Source of the DNA: DASQPR01 sp963831705
GTDB taxonomy: Bacteria; Actinomycetota; Actinomycetes; Mycobacteriales; Micromonosporaceae
Assembly: GCA_963831705.1 (NCBI GenBank)
Contig: CAWHRE010000010.1
Coordinates: forward strand, 1,736,001-1,800,000
Reading direction: 5' to 3'
DNA: 64,000 nucleotides
Both the position numbers and the translations under genes were made by a program. Below, piece by piece: positions 35,368 to 44,595 of this stretch. The notes beneath the pieces were generated by a model that ran no database searches, was not told the DNA's origin, and was given only the letters and a program-made list of their open reading frames with translations. Positions within the stretch are counted from its first letter, which is position 1; each line of letters starts with the position of its first letter.

Positions 35368-35520
35368 GTGAGCAGGTTCATCAATCATTTGCGTAGCCGC
35401 CGCGTGGCTGCTCGGCGGACCGATGCGATCGATCGGGCGCTCCGAAGCGGACAAATTGCCGATGGCGTGGCCGCACCGACCTCCTCTTCCAGCAGCCCGG
35501 CACGTCAGCCGCAGGCCTAG
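35368..35520 (+). CDS. Small basic hypothetical protein
   Basis: A 50-residue protein starting at GTG 35368, with GGGAGG 4 nt upstream. The N-terminal half is basic and helical (FINHLRSRRVAARRTDAIDR), the C-terminal half Ser/Pro-rich. It lies between pknB and the Pro-rich membrane protein. I do not recognise it; the good ribosome-binding site and clear composition are the only support. Confidence 0.5.
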   Translation: MSRFINHLRSRRVAARRTDAIDRALRSGQIADGVAAPTSSSSSPARQPQA

Positions 35521-35612
35521 GTCTACCCCGACGTTCGGAGTGCCGGTACGGTTGGCGTCGTGCCGCCGTCTACCCCCACGGGCGCGCGGGCATGTGATGA
35601 CAGGAGGCACGT

Positions 35613-36989
35613 GTGACGTCCGAGTACCCCTACCCCGGTGGCAATCCGGGGTCGGACGGCAGTTCGCAGCCTGACCCGTACGATCCGGCGCCGCAGCAGC
35701 GGCCGGCGTACGGCCCGGATGGCCAGCCCACGCCATTTGACGCGTTCGGGGGATCGGCCTCGCAAGAAGAGGAACAGGCACCGAAAGCGGCCGCACGCGC
35801 CGCCGTCCGGATGCCACCCGGTCTGGTCGTGAGCACGCCGCCGGCCGAGGCCGCTCCGCCGCAGCAGTCCCGGGGCGGTGCCGTCTACGGCGGCAGCCCG
35901 GCGATTTACGGATCGCCGGCGCCCTCCGAGTACGGTCAGCCGCCGGAGCGCCCCGAGCCATCGACGTACGGCCAGCCGGCCACCTACGGCCAGCCGGCGA
36001 CGTACGGGCAGCCGGCCACGTACGGGCAGCCGAACCAACCGAGCCAGCCGAGCCAACCGGCTACGTACGGGCAGCCGAACCAGTCGAGCCAACCGTCCAC
36101 GTACGGGCAGCCGAGCCAGCCGAGTCAACCGGCCACCTACGGGCAGCCGAGCCAGCCGGCGACCTACGGCTCGGCCGAGCCTCGCGTGTACGGACGCCCG
36201 GCCGAACCGGTCGAAGCCGAAGCTCCGGTTCAGGCCCCCGCCGCCCGTGCCGCTGTTCCGCAGCAGCGGACCTCGGCGGTGTACGGACGCCCCGCCGCCC
36301 CACCGGACGCGCCGCCACAGGGCTGGCAGGAGACATCGCAACCGGCGCAGCAGGGTTGGCAAGAAACCCCGCAGCCGGCCGCACCGGCCTGGCCGGACCA
36401 GCCACCGGCGGCGCGACCGGCCGATCCGCCGCCGCAGTTCGAGCAGCACGGTCGGCGTACGCAGGGCCCGGGCAGCTACTCCGAGACGCCGTCTCAGCGT
36501 TCGATTGCCTGGCAGGACCAGCTGCAACCGTTGACGAGCCCGCCGTCTCAGGTACCGCCTCCGCCGCCCCGCCCGACATCGCTACCGACGCCGGTTGACG
36601 TCGCCGTGATTCCGGACGAGCCGCGGAGCAAATTCCGCCTCGTCGGGTACGGCGTGATCGTGCTCGTGATCATTGCGCTGGGCGTCGGCGCGCTCTGGTA
36701 CACGTCGAAGACTGATCCACCGGCCGTCGGTACGTGCGTGGCGCAGTCCGGCACGATTTCGGTCCCGGCGCCGTGTTCGCAGACGGGCGCGTTCCGGGTC
36801 ACGAAGTCGGTGTCCGACGTGTCGCAGTGCCCCGACTACCTGAACGAGCCGAGCCTCAACTACACGTCGAGCGGCAAGCAGGTCGTCCTGTGCCTCGAAC
36901 CGGCCGCGGGAGCACCGGCGGCCAACCCGTCCGGCGCCGCATCGCCGAGCACGGGTGCAAGCGCGCCGACCTCCACACCAGCCTCGTAG
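35613..36989 (+). CDS. Pro/Gln-rich single-pass membrane protein with ATYGQP repeats
   Basis: A 458-residue protein. The first ~335 residues are disordered and rich in P, Q, A, S and Y, with repeats of (A/S)TYGQP around residues 117-190. A membrane helix lies near residue 350 (VGYGVIVLVIIALGVGALWY). A ~60-residue outside domain follows with four Cys (TCVAQSG, APCSQTG, SQCPDYL, VVLCLEP), probably two disulphides, and a Ser/Thr/Pro tail. GTG 35613 has an AGGAGG site. Similar proteins with Pro-rich cytoplasmic arms occur next to kinase loci and may be kinase substrates or division-site proteins; this is inference. Confidence 0.8.
   Translation: MTSEYPYPGGNPGSDGSSQPDPYDPAPQQRPAYGPDGQPTPFDAFGGSASQEEEQAPKAAARAAVRMPPGLVVSTPPAEAAPPQQSRGGAVYGGSPAIYGSPAPSEYGQPPERPEPSTYGQPATYGQPATYGQPATYGQPNQPSQPSQPATYGQPNQSSQPSTYGQPSQPSQPATYGQPSQPATYGSAEPRVYGRPAEPVEAEAPVQAPAARAAVPQQRTSAVYGRPAAPPDAPPQGWQETSQPAQQGWQETPQPAAPAWPDQPPAARPADPPPQFEQHGRRTQGPGSYSETPSQRSIAWQDQLQPLTSPPSQVPPPPPRPTSLPTPVDVAVIPDEPRSKFRLVGYGVIVLVIIALGVGALWYTSKTDPPAVGTCVAQSGTISVPAPCSQTGAFRVTKSVSDVSQCPDYLNEPSLNYTSSGKQVVLCLEPAAGAPAANPSGAASPSTGASAPTSTPAS
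35961..36170 (+). repeat. Tandem coding repeats (TYGQP units)
   Basis: About eight units of 15-36 nt encoding TYGQP-type peptides with inserts of NQPSQP, SQPSQP or NQSSQP. The DNA copies are very alike (TACGGGCAGCC core), so they can change number by slippage and are open to assembly error. Confidence 0.8.
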
Positions 36990-36992
36990 AAG

Positions 36993-37030
36993 CGAGATCG
37001 GGGCGCCTCGAGAAGGGCGCCCCGATCTCG
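36993..37030. terminator. Bidirectional terminator
   Basis: CGAGATCGGGGCGCC (36993-37007) and GGCGCCCCGATCTCG (37016-37030) form a perfect 15-bp stem with an 8-nt loop between two convergent genes. Confidence 0.85.
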
Positions 37031-37032
37031 AC

Positions 37033-38742
37033 TCACGCAGTGAAGCCGACGTCCGTCCAATCGACCGAGGCGAAACCGAATGCTCCGAAGTTCGCGAGCT
37101 TTGCGTTCGCGGCCCAAATGTCCGGCCGCTGGTAGAGCGGGAGTGACAACACGTTCCGCCAGATCAGTGCGTCCGCCTGGTTGGCCGCGGCGGCGGCGGC
37201 GGCCGCATCGAGGCTGTTTTCGGCCTGTTGGAACAGGGTGCCTACGGCGGGCACGCTGACCCTCGAGAAGTTCTGCTGCCAGTCGTTGCCCGGCTGCATC
37301 GGCTCATAGATCGACGACGCGTCGCTGATCGGGTAGTTGCCTTCCAGCCACGAGAACGTCGTGAAGTCATAGTTGCCCGGCCGCACGTACTGGTTGACGA
37401 CCAGCGGGTTGTCGACCGGCTTGATGTTCACCTTCACATCGACCTTCGCGAGCTGGTCCTTAACCAGCTGCGCTTCGCTCTGATTCACGGTGACGGTCGC
37501 GGGCACGATGAAGTCGATCTGTAGCGGCTTGCCGTTCTTCGTCCGGACGTGGGTCGCCGGGTTGTCCACCCAGCCGGCGGCGTCCAGCGCGGCAGCTGCG
37601 GCGGTCGGGTTGTACTGACCGATCGGGCCGGCGTTGTCCTGGTAGCCGACCTCGTCCGCGAAGAAGATGTGATCATCCGGTGCGGTTACCTTCGTGATCC
37701 CGAACGGCTGGAGTTCGGCCTGGGCGATCGCATCCCGGTCGATCGCCATCGCCAACGCTTGCCGTACGCGCACGTCGGCGAGTTGTGGCCGGGCGCCGTT
37801 GATCGTGATGGCACGCATCACCGGTCCACCGGCCACCCGCATCGCGACGGTCGGGAACGCCTTCACCTGCGTGTACGTCGGCTGGTCCTGCCCGATGTCC
37901 ATCACGTCGATCTGGGCGGTCTGCAGCGCCGCGACCGTCGTGTCATGCGTCGGCAGCACCTTGAAGACGATCGACGCGAGCTTCGGCGCGCGCCCCCACC
38001 AGCCAGGATTGCGTACCAGCGTGTAGGAATTGGCGGTTGCGCTCTGGAACATGAACGGGCCGGCGGACAGTTTCGGCGAACTCAGCCAGCCGGTGTTGAA
38101 CGCCTGCGGCGTGGAGAGCGCGGCGAGCGGGTAGAGCGGGCTGAACAGCCCGCGCCAATCGGCGTCGACAACGCCCGCCTTGAGCGCGACCACGACTTCC
38201 TGATCGGTCGCGCCCCTCGTGACGCTCGCGATGTTGCCGTAGTCGCCGATCGTCGACACGGTGAAGTTCGGATCCGATCCGTTGAGCGCCTGCCACTGCG
38301 CAATGAAGTCCCGGTAGGAGAGCTGCGTGCCGTCGCTCCACTTCGCCTTCGGGTTGAGTTCAAAGGTGATCGTCTGCGCCGGGTCCGTGGTCAGTTTCGG
38401 TTCGCCGACCAAGTAATCCGGGTTGTACGTGAAGACGTTCGTCGAGCTGATCGTGAACAGCGACGGCAGGATCGTGGACATCAGCGTGCGGGCATCGTCG
38501 TTCGCGCCGTCGAGTTGGTACGTGTTGAAGTTCGTGATCGGCGCGTGCAGCGGGTAGTTGAACACGCCACCCGCCTTGACCTTCGAGTAGTCGACCGGAT
38601 TGATCTGGTTCACCAGCACCGGGGCCGTCGGCCCATGGGAGGTCTTGACGTCCGGGGACGATCCGCCGGTGCAACCCGCGGCACTAAGCGCAACCGACAT
38701 CAACACTGCAAATGCGAATCCGGTACGCCGGCGACGTCTCAA
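37033..38742 (-). CDS. Family 5 substrate-binding lipoprotein (peptide/oligopeptide type)
   Basis: A 569-residue ABC-transporter binding protein of the SBP family 5 (DppA/OppA-like). Signal peptide with lipobox LSAAGC near residue 24, so it is anchored outside. Family features: KWSDGTQLSYRDFIAQWQAL near residue 150, FMFQSATANSYTLVRNPGWW and VRQALAMAIDRDAIAQ. TTG 38742 is chosen because GAGGAGG lies 4-5 nt upstream and the basic RRRRR stretch directly follows; the longer frame is unlikely. No permease or ATPase genes are adjacent, so it is an orphan in this window. Confidence 0.88.
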   Translation of the reverse strand: MRRRRRTGFAFAVLMSVALSAAGCTGGSSPDVKTSHGPTAPVLVNQINPVDYSKVKAGGVFNYPLHAPITNFNTYQLDGANDDARTLMSTILPSLFTISSTNVFTYNPDYLVGEPKLTTDPAQTITFELNPKAKWSDGTQLSYRDFIAQWQALNGSDPNFTVSTIGDYGNIASVTRGATDQEVVVALKAGVVDADWRGLFSPLYPLAALSTPQAFNTGWLSSPKLSAGPFMFQSATANSYTLVRNPGWWGRAPKLASIVFKVLPTHDTTVAALQTAQIDVMDIGQDQPTYTQVKAFPTVAMRVAGGPVMRAITINGARPQLADVRVRQALAMAIDRDAIAQAELQPFGITKVTAPDDHIFFADEVGYQDNAGPIGQYNPTAAAAALDAAGWVDNPATHVRTKNGKPLQIDFIVPATVTVNQSEAQLVKDQLAKVDVKVNIKPVDNPLVVNQYVRPGNYDFTTFSWLEGNYPISDASSIYEPMQPGNDWQQNFSRVSVPAVGTLFQQAENSLDAAAAAAAANQADALIWRNVLSLPLYQRPDIWAANAKLANFGAFGFASVDWTDVGFTA

Positions 38743-38992
38743 CGTGCCTCCTCGGGTCGTCGGCCGCGTACTCGGCCGGATGGCGTTGGCTAACCTGAAT
38801 TGCCCCAATCGCTTCAAAGGTCTATTTAACGGTAAGACGTGCCTGTTCTGCGTCACATTGCCCCATTGACATCCATCGTTGTTGCCCTAGATAGTGACTC
38901 TCCGAGGCCAGTTCACGCTAGAGCGTGACGCAGATCCGACGTCAGATGTTCATGAGTGGGCGACCTTCAGAGCCGTGCGGCAGAATGATCAG

Positions 38993-40825
38993 GTGACCAA
39001 AGTACGAGCTCCTGAGCTGCGCGGACGAGGCTGGCTGAACACGAATGGCCGCGACCTGAAGCTGGCCGACCTCCGTGGAAAGATCGTCCTGCTCGACTTC
39101 TGGACGTTCTGCTGCATCAATTGCCTGCACGTCCTCGACGAGTTGCGAGCGATCGAAGAGAAGTACGCCGACGTGCTCGTCATCGTCGGTGTGCACTCGC
39201 CGAAGTTCGAGCACGAGAAGGATCCGGTGGCTCTTGCGGCCGCCGTTGAGCGGTACGGCGTTGCTCATCCGGTGCTGGACGATCCGGATCTGTTGACGTG
39301 GGACGCGTACACGGCGAAGGCTTGGCCGACGCTGGCCGTCGTCGACCCGACCGGGTACGTGGTCGCCACCATGGCCGGTGAGGGCCACGCGAACGGACTC
39401 GCGCGCCTGATCGACGAGCTGATCGCCCGGCATGACGAAGCCGGCACGCTGCACCGCGGCGACGGCCCGTACGTTGCGCCGGCGCCGGTCTCGACCGAAT
39501 TGCGGTTCCCGGGCAAGGTGATCGAGCTGGCTGACGCGTCCCTGCTGGTGTCGTCGTCGGCACAGCACTCGCTGGTGCACCTCGAAGCCGACGGTGAGAC
39601 GGTCCGGCGCCGGATCGGCAACGGTACGCGCGGCCGGTCCGACGGCGTCGGCTCGATCGCCCAGTTCTCGGAGCCACAGGGCCTGGTGCTGCTTCCGCCG
39701 CACGAGGCCGAAGTCGCGGGGTATGACGTGGTCGTCGCAGACTCGGTGAATCATCTGCTCCGAGGCGTACGGCTGGAGGACGGCTCGGTCACCACGATCG
39801 CCGGCAGCGGTCATCCGCTCCGGACCGTGCCGGACGGCGGTGCCCACGACGCGACCTCGGTGGACATGTCGTCACCGTGGGACGTCGCCTGGTACGACGA
39901 CCGGGTCGTGATCGCGATGGCCGGCGTACATCAGCTGTGGTGGTTTGATCCGATCAAGCGGACGACCGGCGTCTACGCCGGCACGACCGTCGAAGCCCTC
40001 AAGGACGGCCCGCTCGTCGATGTCTGGATGGCGCAGCCGTCGGGCCTGTCCGCCACCGGAGACCGACTCTGGATTGCGGACAGCGAATCGTCGGCGATCC
40101 GCTTCGTCCAGGACGACGAGATGCACACCGTCGCCGGCCAGGGCCTCTTCGACTTCGGCTTGGTGGACGGCCCGGCCAACGTTGCGTTGTTCCAGCATCC
40201 GTTGGGGCTGTGCGCGCTGCCGGACGGTTCGGTGCTCGTCGCCGATACCTACAACGGCGCGGTCCGGCTGATCTCGGCTCCCTCGTCCGACGACGGCCGT
40301 ACCGTCACGACGATCGCGACCGGGTTGGCTGAACCGAGCGACGTGCTGCTCACCGCGGATGGCGGCGCGATCGTGGTGGAGTCGGCGGGGCATCGTTTGA
40401 CCCGGCTGGCGCCCGGAGCGCTCGCGTCGGCGGGCATCCGCACCGAAGGCGTACGCATGCGCACCGAGCGCCCGGCGACGCTTCTTCGCCCGGGCACCGT
40501 ACGGCTGGACGTCATGTTCACGCCGCCGGTCGGGCAGAAGCTGGACGAATCGTTCGGACCGTCCACGCGCCTCCAGATCTCCGCATCCCCGCCGGAGCTG
40601 CTGATCGAAGGCGCGGGCGTGACGACCGACCTGTCGAGGTCGCTGATGATCGCCGATAACGTCCCGAACGGGATCCTGCAGGTCGTGGCCCAGGCCGCCA
40701 CGTGCGACGCGGTCGCCGAATTCCCGGCGTGTCACCTAACCAGACAAGACTGGGGCGTCCCGATCAAGGTGACCCCGGACGGAGCCGACCACCTAGCGTT
40801 GATCCTCCACAACATCACCCCTTAG
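38993..40825 (+). CDS. Thioredoxin-like/NHL-repeat protein (NHLRC2-like)
   Basis: A 610-residue protein. Residues ~1-150 are a thioredoxin/TlpA-like domain with FWTFCCINCLHVLDEL, where CINC fits a redox pair and an extra Cys precedes it. Residues ~170-500 form NHL-type beta-propeller repeats (EPQGLVLLP, VVVADSVNHLLRGVRLEDGS, SVLVADTYNGAVRLIS). The layout matches the NHLRC2 family, found from bacteria to animals, of unclear function. No signal peptide, so cytoplasmic. GTG 38993 is preferred since CAGAAT ends 6 nt before it and the domain starts soon after; the frame is open to 38894. A 59-nt palindromic repeat follows. Confidence 0.85.
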   Translation: MTKVRAPELRGRGWLNTNGRDLKLADLRGKIVLLDFWTFCCINCLHVLDELRAIEEKYADVLVIVGVHSPKFEHEKDPVALAAAVERYGVAHPVLDDPDLLTWDAYTAKAWPTLAVVDPTGYVVATMAGEGHANGLARLIDELIARHDEAGTLHRGDGPYVAPAPVSTELRFPGKVIELADASLLVSSSAQHSLVHLEADGETVRRRIGNGTRGRSDGVGSIAQFSEPQGLVLLPPHEAEVAGYDVVVADSVNHLLRGVRLEDGSVTTIAGSGHPLRTVPDGGAHDATSVDMSSPWDVAWYDDRVVIAMAGVHQLWWFDPIKRTTGVYAGTTVEALKDGPLVDVWMAQPSGLSATGDRLWIADSESSAIRFVQDDEMHTVAGQGLFDFGLVDGPANVALFQHPLGLCALPDGSVLVADTYNGAVRLISAPSSDDGRTVTTIATGLAEPSDVLLTADGGAIVVESAGHRLTRLAPGALASAGIRTEGVRMRTERPATLLRPGTVRLDVMFTPPVGQKLDESFGPSTRLQISASPPELLIEGAGVTTDLSRSLMIADNVPNGILQVVAQAATCDAVAEFPACHLTRQDWGVPIKVTPDGADHLALILHNITP

Positions 40826-40832
40826 ACCCCAG

Positions 40833-40891
40833 TTGATCCTGGAGTTAGTTGACGCGTCGGCGGCGTGTCGCTCTCATAACTCCAGGATCAA
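40833..40891. repeat. 59-nt palindromic element, copy 2
   Basis: The same 15-bp arms as copy 1 (40833-40847, 40877-40891) and again a 29-nt loop. The loop shares GTT, then GACGCGTCG, with copy 3. It lies between the convergent thioredoxin/NHL gene and pxpA, 8 nt after the first stop codon. Confidence 0.9.
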
Positions 40892-40904
40892 CTTCGCGGG
40901 CCGT

Positions 40905-41660
40905 TCATACGCCGGCGAACGGGGACGTCGCCACGCCTGCCGAATGCAGCGCGGTTCGCACCGACGTCGCCAGGGCTACCGCCCCGGGCGTATCCCCGTG
41001 TACGCAGATCGACTCCACCGGCATCGTCAGCAGCGTCCCGTCGACCGCGGTGACCTCGGACGACACCGCCATCCGGACAGCTCGGGACACCACCTCATCC
41101 ACGTCGGTGACCAGAGCATCCGGCGACGACCGCGGCACGAGCGAACCATCCGGCCGGTACGCCCGGTCGGCGAACCCCTCGGCCACCGCCCGCAGACCCG
41201 CGTCGTACGTGGCACGGAGCAGCGCCGATGAGGGAAGTCCAAGAATCGCCAGTTCTTGCGAGTATTCGGACACCGCCGCGACGATCGCATCGGCCTGAAC
41301 GGTGTCCCAGACGGCGCTGTTGTAGAGCGCGCCGTGCGGCTTCACGTACGCGACGTGAGTGCCGGCCACGCGCGCGATCCCGTCGAGAGCCGCGAGCTGG
41401 TAAATGATCTCGTCCCGCAGTTCGGCCGGGTCGTACTCGATCCGCCGTCGTCCGAAACCCGCGATGTCCCGGTACGAAACCTGCGCTCCGACCGCGACGC
41501 CGTTCGCTGCCGCCGCGACGCAGACCCGCCGCATCGTCACGGCGTCGCCGGCGTGGAAGCCACACGCGACGTTTGCCGAGGTCACGACCGCGAGTAGCGC
41601 GTCGTCGTCGCCGAGGCGCCAGGCGCCGAAGCCTTCGCCGAGATCGGCGTTCAGATCCAT
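40905..41660 (-). CDS. pxpA: 5-oxoprolinase subunit A (LamB/YcsF family)
   Basis: A 251-residue PxpA protein, part of the prokaryotic ATP-dependent 5-oxoprolinase that opens pyroglutamate to glutamate. Conserved: MDLNADLGEGFGAW, VTSANVACGFHAGD, GVAVGAQVSYRDIAGFGRR, THVAYVKPHGALYN and ESICVHGDTPGAV. ATG 41660 has GGGAG 7 nt upstream. The order pxpB-pxpC-pxpA on the - strand gives a full operon; A follows C after 67 nt. Confidence 0.93.
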   Translation of the reverse strand: MDLNADLGEGFGAWRLGDDDALLAVVTSANVACGFHAGDAVTMRRVCVAAAANGVAVGAQVSYRDIAGFGRRRIEYDPAELRDEIIYQLAALDGIARVAGTHVAYVKPHGALYNSAVWDTVQADAIVAAVSEYSQELAILGLPSSALLRATYDAGLRAVAEGFADRAYRPDGSLVPRSSPDALVTDVDEVVSRAVRMAVSSEVTAVDGTLLTMPVESICVHGDTPGAVALATSVRTALHSAGVATSPFAGV

Positions 41661-41727
41661 CGACTCACTCCCGTCGTCGGAAATCACATGAACTCGGTCG
41701 CCGACATCTGGGCCCAGATATAACGAC

Positions 41728-42582
41728 TCACATGGTCCGGAAGCGCACGACGCCGCCCGGTCGCACTTGCGCGAGCCGGGACACGTCGCGCGGATCGACG
41801 ACGCCGATCACCGGGTACCCGCCGGTCGTCGGATGATCCGCGAGAAACACGATCGGCTGTCCATCCGGCGCGACCTGCACCGCACCGAGCACGATGCCTT
41901 CGCTCGGCAATTCGGCGGCGTTCGCGCGCACGAGCGGAACGCCGGCCAATCGCGCGCCGACGCGGTTACTCGACATCGTCAACGTGTACGCGGAACCGCA
42001 CAACACGTCCCGAGTGCTCGGCTCGAACCAGTCATCCCGTGGCCCGAACCGAATCCGCAGCTCGACGACGGTTTCGTCGTCTCGGTCCAGCGCGGCGATC
42101 TCGGTGACCGTACGGAGTTCGGGCGTTGCTGATCCGATTGGGAGCAGGTCGCCGTTGCGCAGCGGCGCCGGACCGATGCCGGCCAGCGTGTCGCGCGAGC
42201 GGCTGCCCAGAACCGGTGGCACGTCGATGCCACCCCGGACGGCGAGGTAGGTGCGGACTCCGGCGCTCGCCGGCCCGATTCGGAGCGTGGCGGTTGCGCG
42301 TACCGGAAAAGGGGTGTGCCGGGGTTGATCTTCGCCATCCACCGCGAGCGCCGCGGGCGCTCCGGTTACCGCGACGACCGCGGGTGTACGGAATCGCAGC
42401 GTGCACCCGGTGAGCGTGATTTCCAGGCCGGCCGCGTCCGGATCGTTGCCGACGAGCGCGTTCGCCCTGGCCAGCGCGGGTGTGTCGAGAGCGCCCGCGC
42501 ATGGCACGCCGAGATGCGCCCAGCCGAATCGGCCACGATCCTGGATCGTGGTCAGCGCACCCGCCTTGATGACCTCGATCAC
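41728..42582 (-). CDS. pxpC: 5-oxoprolinase subunit C (KipA/AHS2 family)
   Basis: A 284-residue biotin-dependent carboxyltransferase-like protein (AHS2 domain): AGALTTIQDRGRFGWAHLGV at the N-terminus, YLAVRGGIDVPPVLGSRSRD, and the C-terminal EGIVLGAVQVAPDGQPIVFL and DHPTTGGYPVIGVV. It forms a complex with PxpB. The ATG overlaps the pxpB stop by 4 nt. Confidence 0.92.
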   Translation of the reverse strand: MIEVIKAGALTTIQDRGRFGWAHLGVPCAGALDTPALARANALVGNDPDAAGLEITLTGCTLRFRTPAVVAVTGAPAALAVDGEDQPRHTPFPVRATATLRIGPASAGVRTYLAVRGGIDVPPVLGSRSRDTLAGIGPAPLRNGDLLPIGSATPELRTVTEIAALDRDDETVVELRIRFGPRDDWFEPSTRDVLCGSAYTLTMSSNRVGARLAGVPLVRANAAELPSEGIVLGAVQVAPDGQPIVFLADHPTTGGYPVIGVVDPRDVSRLAQVRPGGVVRFRTM

Positions 42583-43172
42583 GGAGTCAGCCTCACCAGG
42601 TCACCGTGGCGCAAATGCGCCGGCGGGTCCTGGTCGACGTCGAACATGACCACGTCGGTGTGACCAATCAGGTGCCAGCCGCCGGGGGATGCGGTCGGAT
42701 AAATGCCGGCGTACGTGTCGGCCAGCGCGACACTGCCGCTGGGCACGCGGGTGCGCGGAGTGGTCAGCCGTGGTACGGCAAGTTCCGGTGGCAGTCCGGC
42801 GAGGTATGCGAAGCCAGGCGCGAATCCGAAGAACGCGACCCGGAACTCGATCGCGCTGATCGTGGTGATCGCCTCCGCAGTCGTCATGCCCCAGAGGGCA
42901 GAGACGGCGTCGAGGTCGGCTCCGTCGTACCGAACGGGAATGTGGACTTTCCTGGGTTCGATCTTCGCAGCCGAGGTTTCCACTCGCCACGTCCGGATCT
43001 CGGCGGCCGCGGCTTTCGGGTCGGCGAGGCCATCCAGGAGCAGCGTACGGGCGCCGGGAACGATTTCCCGGACTCGGATCGTGCTGGCGACGACGGCCGA
43101 CCGCCAGGCTTCGACATCACTTTCGCCGACCTCGATCATCAGCGCGGCCGCCCCGACCAAGCGAATGTTCAC
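42579..43172 (-). CDS. pxpB: 5-oxoprolinase subunit B (KipI/AHS1 family)
   Basis: A 197-residue AHS1-domain protein. Visible motifs: HIPVRYDGADLDAVSALWGM, the family block FRVAFFGFAPGFAYLAGLP, VPSGSVALADTYAGIYPTAS and PGGWHLIGHTD. With PxpA and PxpC it forms 5-oxoprolinase. GTG 43172 is preferred: GATAAT ends 7 nt before it, with no ribosome-binding site, so the operon is likely leaderless; ATG 43181 overlaps that box. Divergent from the haemolysin III gene. Confidence 0.9.
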   Translation of the reverse strand: MNIRLVGAAALMIEVGESDVEAWRSAVVASTIRVREIVPGARTLLLDGLADPKAAAAEIRTWRVETSAAKIEPRKVHIPVRYDGADLDAVSALWGMTTAEAITTISAIEFRVAFFGFAPGFAYLAGLPPELAVPRLTTPRTRVPSGSVALADTYAGIYPTASPGGWHLIGHTDVVMFDVDQDPPAHLRHGDLVRLTP

Positions 43173-43179
43173 GATCACC

Positions 43180-43242
43180 ATTATCGGTGGTCGGTGACGC
43201 CCCTCACTGCCTACTGATTAGTAACCTACGGTCCCGTAGCCT
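43180..43242. promoter_or_regulatory. Divergent promoters with a shared TACTGATTAGTA site
   Basis: GATAAT (minus strand, 43180-43185) serves pxpB and TAGCCT (43237-43242) serves the haemolysin III gene; both are 7 nt from their start codons. Between them lies CTACTGATTAGTAAC (43211-43225), which differs by two bases from the perfect palindrome at 46540-46555 upstream of the FadE5-like gene. A common repressor is possible. Confidence 0.5.
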
Positions 43243-43249
43243 GGGACGC

Positions 43250-43924
43250 GTGACCGCCACCGACACCCGCCTTCGGCCGACCGACCTCGGCAAACCGAGG
43301 ATGCGAGGCTGGCTTCACACGTACGCGTTCTTTGTCGCGATCGTCGCCGGTGTCGTGCTGTCGGCGGTGGCGGCCACGCGTGGCGGCATCGCACCGCTGG
43401 TCAGCTGTGTCATTTACAGCCTGACGATCTGCGGGCTGTTCGGGACGAGCGCGCTCTACCACCGGCGCGTCTGGTCGCCACGCGGATACCAGATCATGCG
43501 CCGGCTCGATCACTCGATGATCTTTGTGTTCATCGCCGGTACCTACACGCCGTTCTGCGTGCTGTTGTTGTCGCCGACGAAGGCGACCGTGATCCTGTCG
43601 ATCGTGTGGGGCGGCGCGATCCTCGGCGTGGGCATGAAGATGATCACGCCGAACGCGCCACGTTGGTTGTCAGCACCCCTGTACGTGCTGCTCGGCTGGG
43701 TCGCGGTCGCAGTCTTCCCGGACATCCTGCACAACGGCGGTGTCACGGTGTTCGTGTTGATGCTCGTCGGGGGGCTGTTCTACACGCTGGGTGCCGTCCT
43801 CTATGCGCTACGGAAACCGAATCCGTGGCCCGCGACGTTCGGGCATCACGAGTTCTTCCACGCCTGCACGCTGCTGGCCGCAATCGCCCATCAGGCGGCG
43901 ATCTACTACGCCCTCTTCTCCTAG
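43250..43924 (+). CDS. Haemolysin III/YqfA (PAQR-family) membrane protein
   Basis: A 224-residue protein with seven membrane helices. Family residues: SALYHRRVW, RRLDHSMIFVFIAGTYTPFC, and the C-terminal GHHEFFHACTLLAAIAHQAA with the zinc-site His cluster. The name comes from a Bacillus protein; most bacterial members have an unknown role, perhaps in lipid or membrane fluidity control, as PAQR relatives are hydrolases. GTG 43250 lies 7 nt after TAGCCT, no ribosome-binding site (leaderless). Divergent from pxpB. Confidence 0.9.
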   Translation: MTATDTRLRPTDLGKPRMRGWLHTYAFFVAIVAGVVLSAVAATRGGIAPLVSCVIYSLTICGLFGTSALYHRRVWSPRGYQIMRRLDHSMIFVFIAGTYTPFCVLLLSPTKATVILSIVWGGAILGVGMKMITPNAPRWLSAPLYVLLGWVAVAVFPDILHNGGVTVFVLMLVGGLFYTLGAVLYALRKPNPWPATFGHHEFFHACTLLAAIAHQAAIYYALFS

Positions 43925-44088
43925 CCCGTCGCGGAGTGATTTCAGATCTTGGCGGGTGATGGTGATCAAATCGCCATGATCACAACACTCGGCGTCCACT
44001 GGAGCCAAGATTCGCGATCTTCGGACCCTAGGTCGATGAGTCGCCGGGTTGTGTCCGGCCGGTCGACGTGCCGTGGAAAGCTTGTGCC

Positions 44089-44592
44089 ATGACCGATCGT
44101 GTGCTGGTGATCATGCGCCATGCGAAGGCCGAGCAGTCCGAATCGAAACGTGACATCGATCGAGTTCTGACGGAACGCGGACATGCGGATGCACGAGCCG
44201 CGGGCGTCTGGCTCGCGTCGAACGGCATTGCGCCGGATGCGGTCCTCTGTTCGCCGTCGGCGCGTACGCGGGGGACCTGGTACGAGGTGGCGATCGGCAT
44301 GGCGGAGACCAATGGTTCGGCGTCGCCGACCGTCGTCTATGAGGCGGACCTCTACTACGGCGGGGTTTCCACGCTGCTCGAGCACGTCCGGTCGACCGGA
44401 TCCGACGCGACAGCGCTGCTGGTCATCGGCCACAATCCGACGGTTTCAGGGCTGTCGTTGCGCCTTGATGACGGGCGGATGCGCGCGGCGGGCGGCCTGC
44501 GTACAGCTGGGATTGCGGTACATCGGGTGACGAGCGAATGGGCCGATCTGGCCGGGGCCGACTTGACGGCTGAAGAGACTCCGAGGGGCTAG
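44089..44592 (+). CDS. SixA-type histidine phosphatase
   Basis: A 167-residue phosphohistidine phosphatase of the SixA branch. It has the catalytic VIMRHAKAEQSES with His 10, the second block PDAVLCSPSARTRGTW, and LLVIGHNPTVSGLSLRL with the second His. SixA-like enzymes remove phosphate from phosphohistidine; substrates in actinobacteria are unknown. ATG 44089 starts directly before the catalytic strand. Palindromic repeat copy 3 begins 4 nt after the stop. Confidence 0.9.
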   Translation: MTDRVLVIMRHAKAEQSESKRDIDRVLTERGHADARAAGVWLASNGIAPDAVLCSPSARTRGTWYEVAIGMAETNGSASPTVVYEADLYYGGVSTLLEHVRSTGSDATALLVIGHNPTVSGLSLRLDDGRMRAAGGLRTAGIAVHRVTSEWADLAGADLTAEETPRG

Positions 44593-44595
44593 AAG

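Noticed and set aside
35961..36170. CRISPR-like short repeats
   Set aside because: Repeats are in frame, encode TYGQP units and have no unique spacers.
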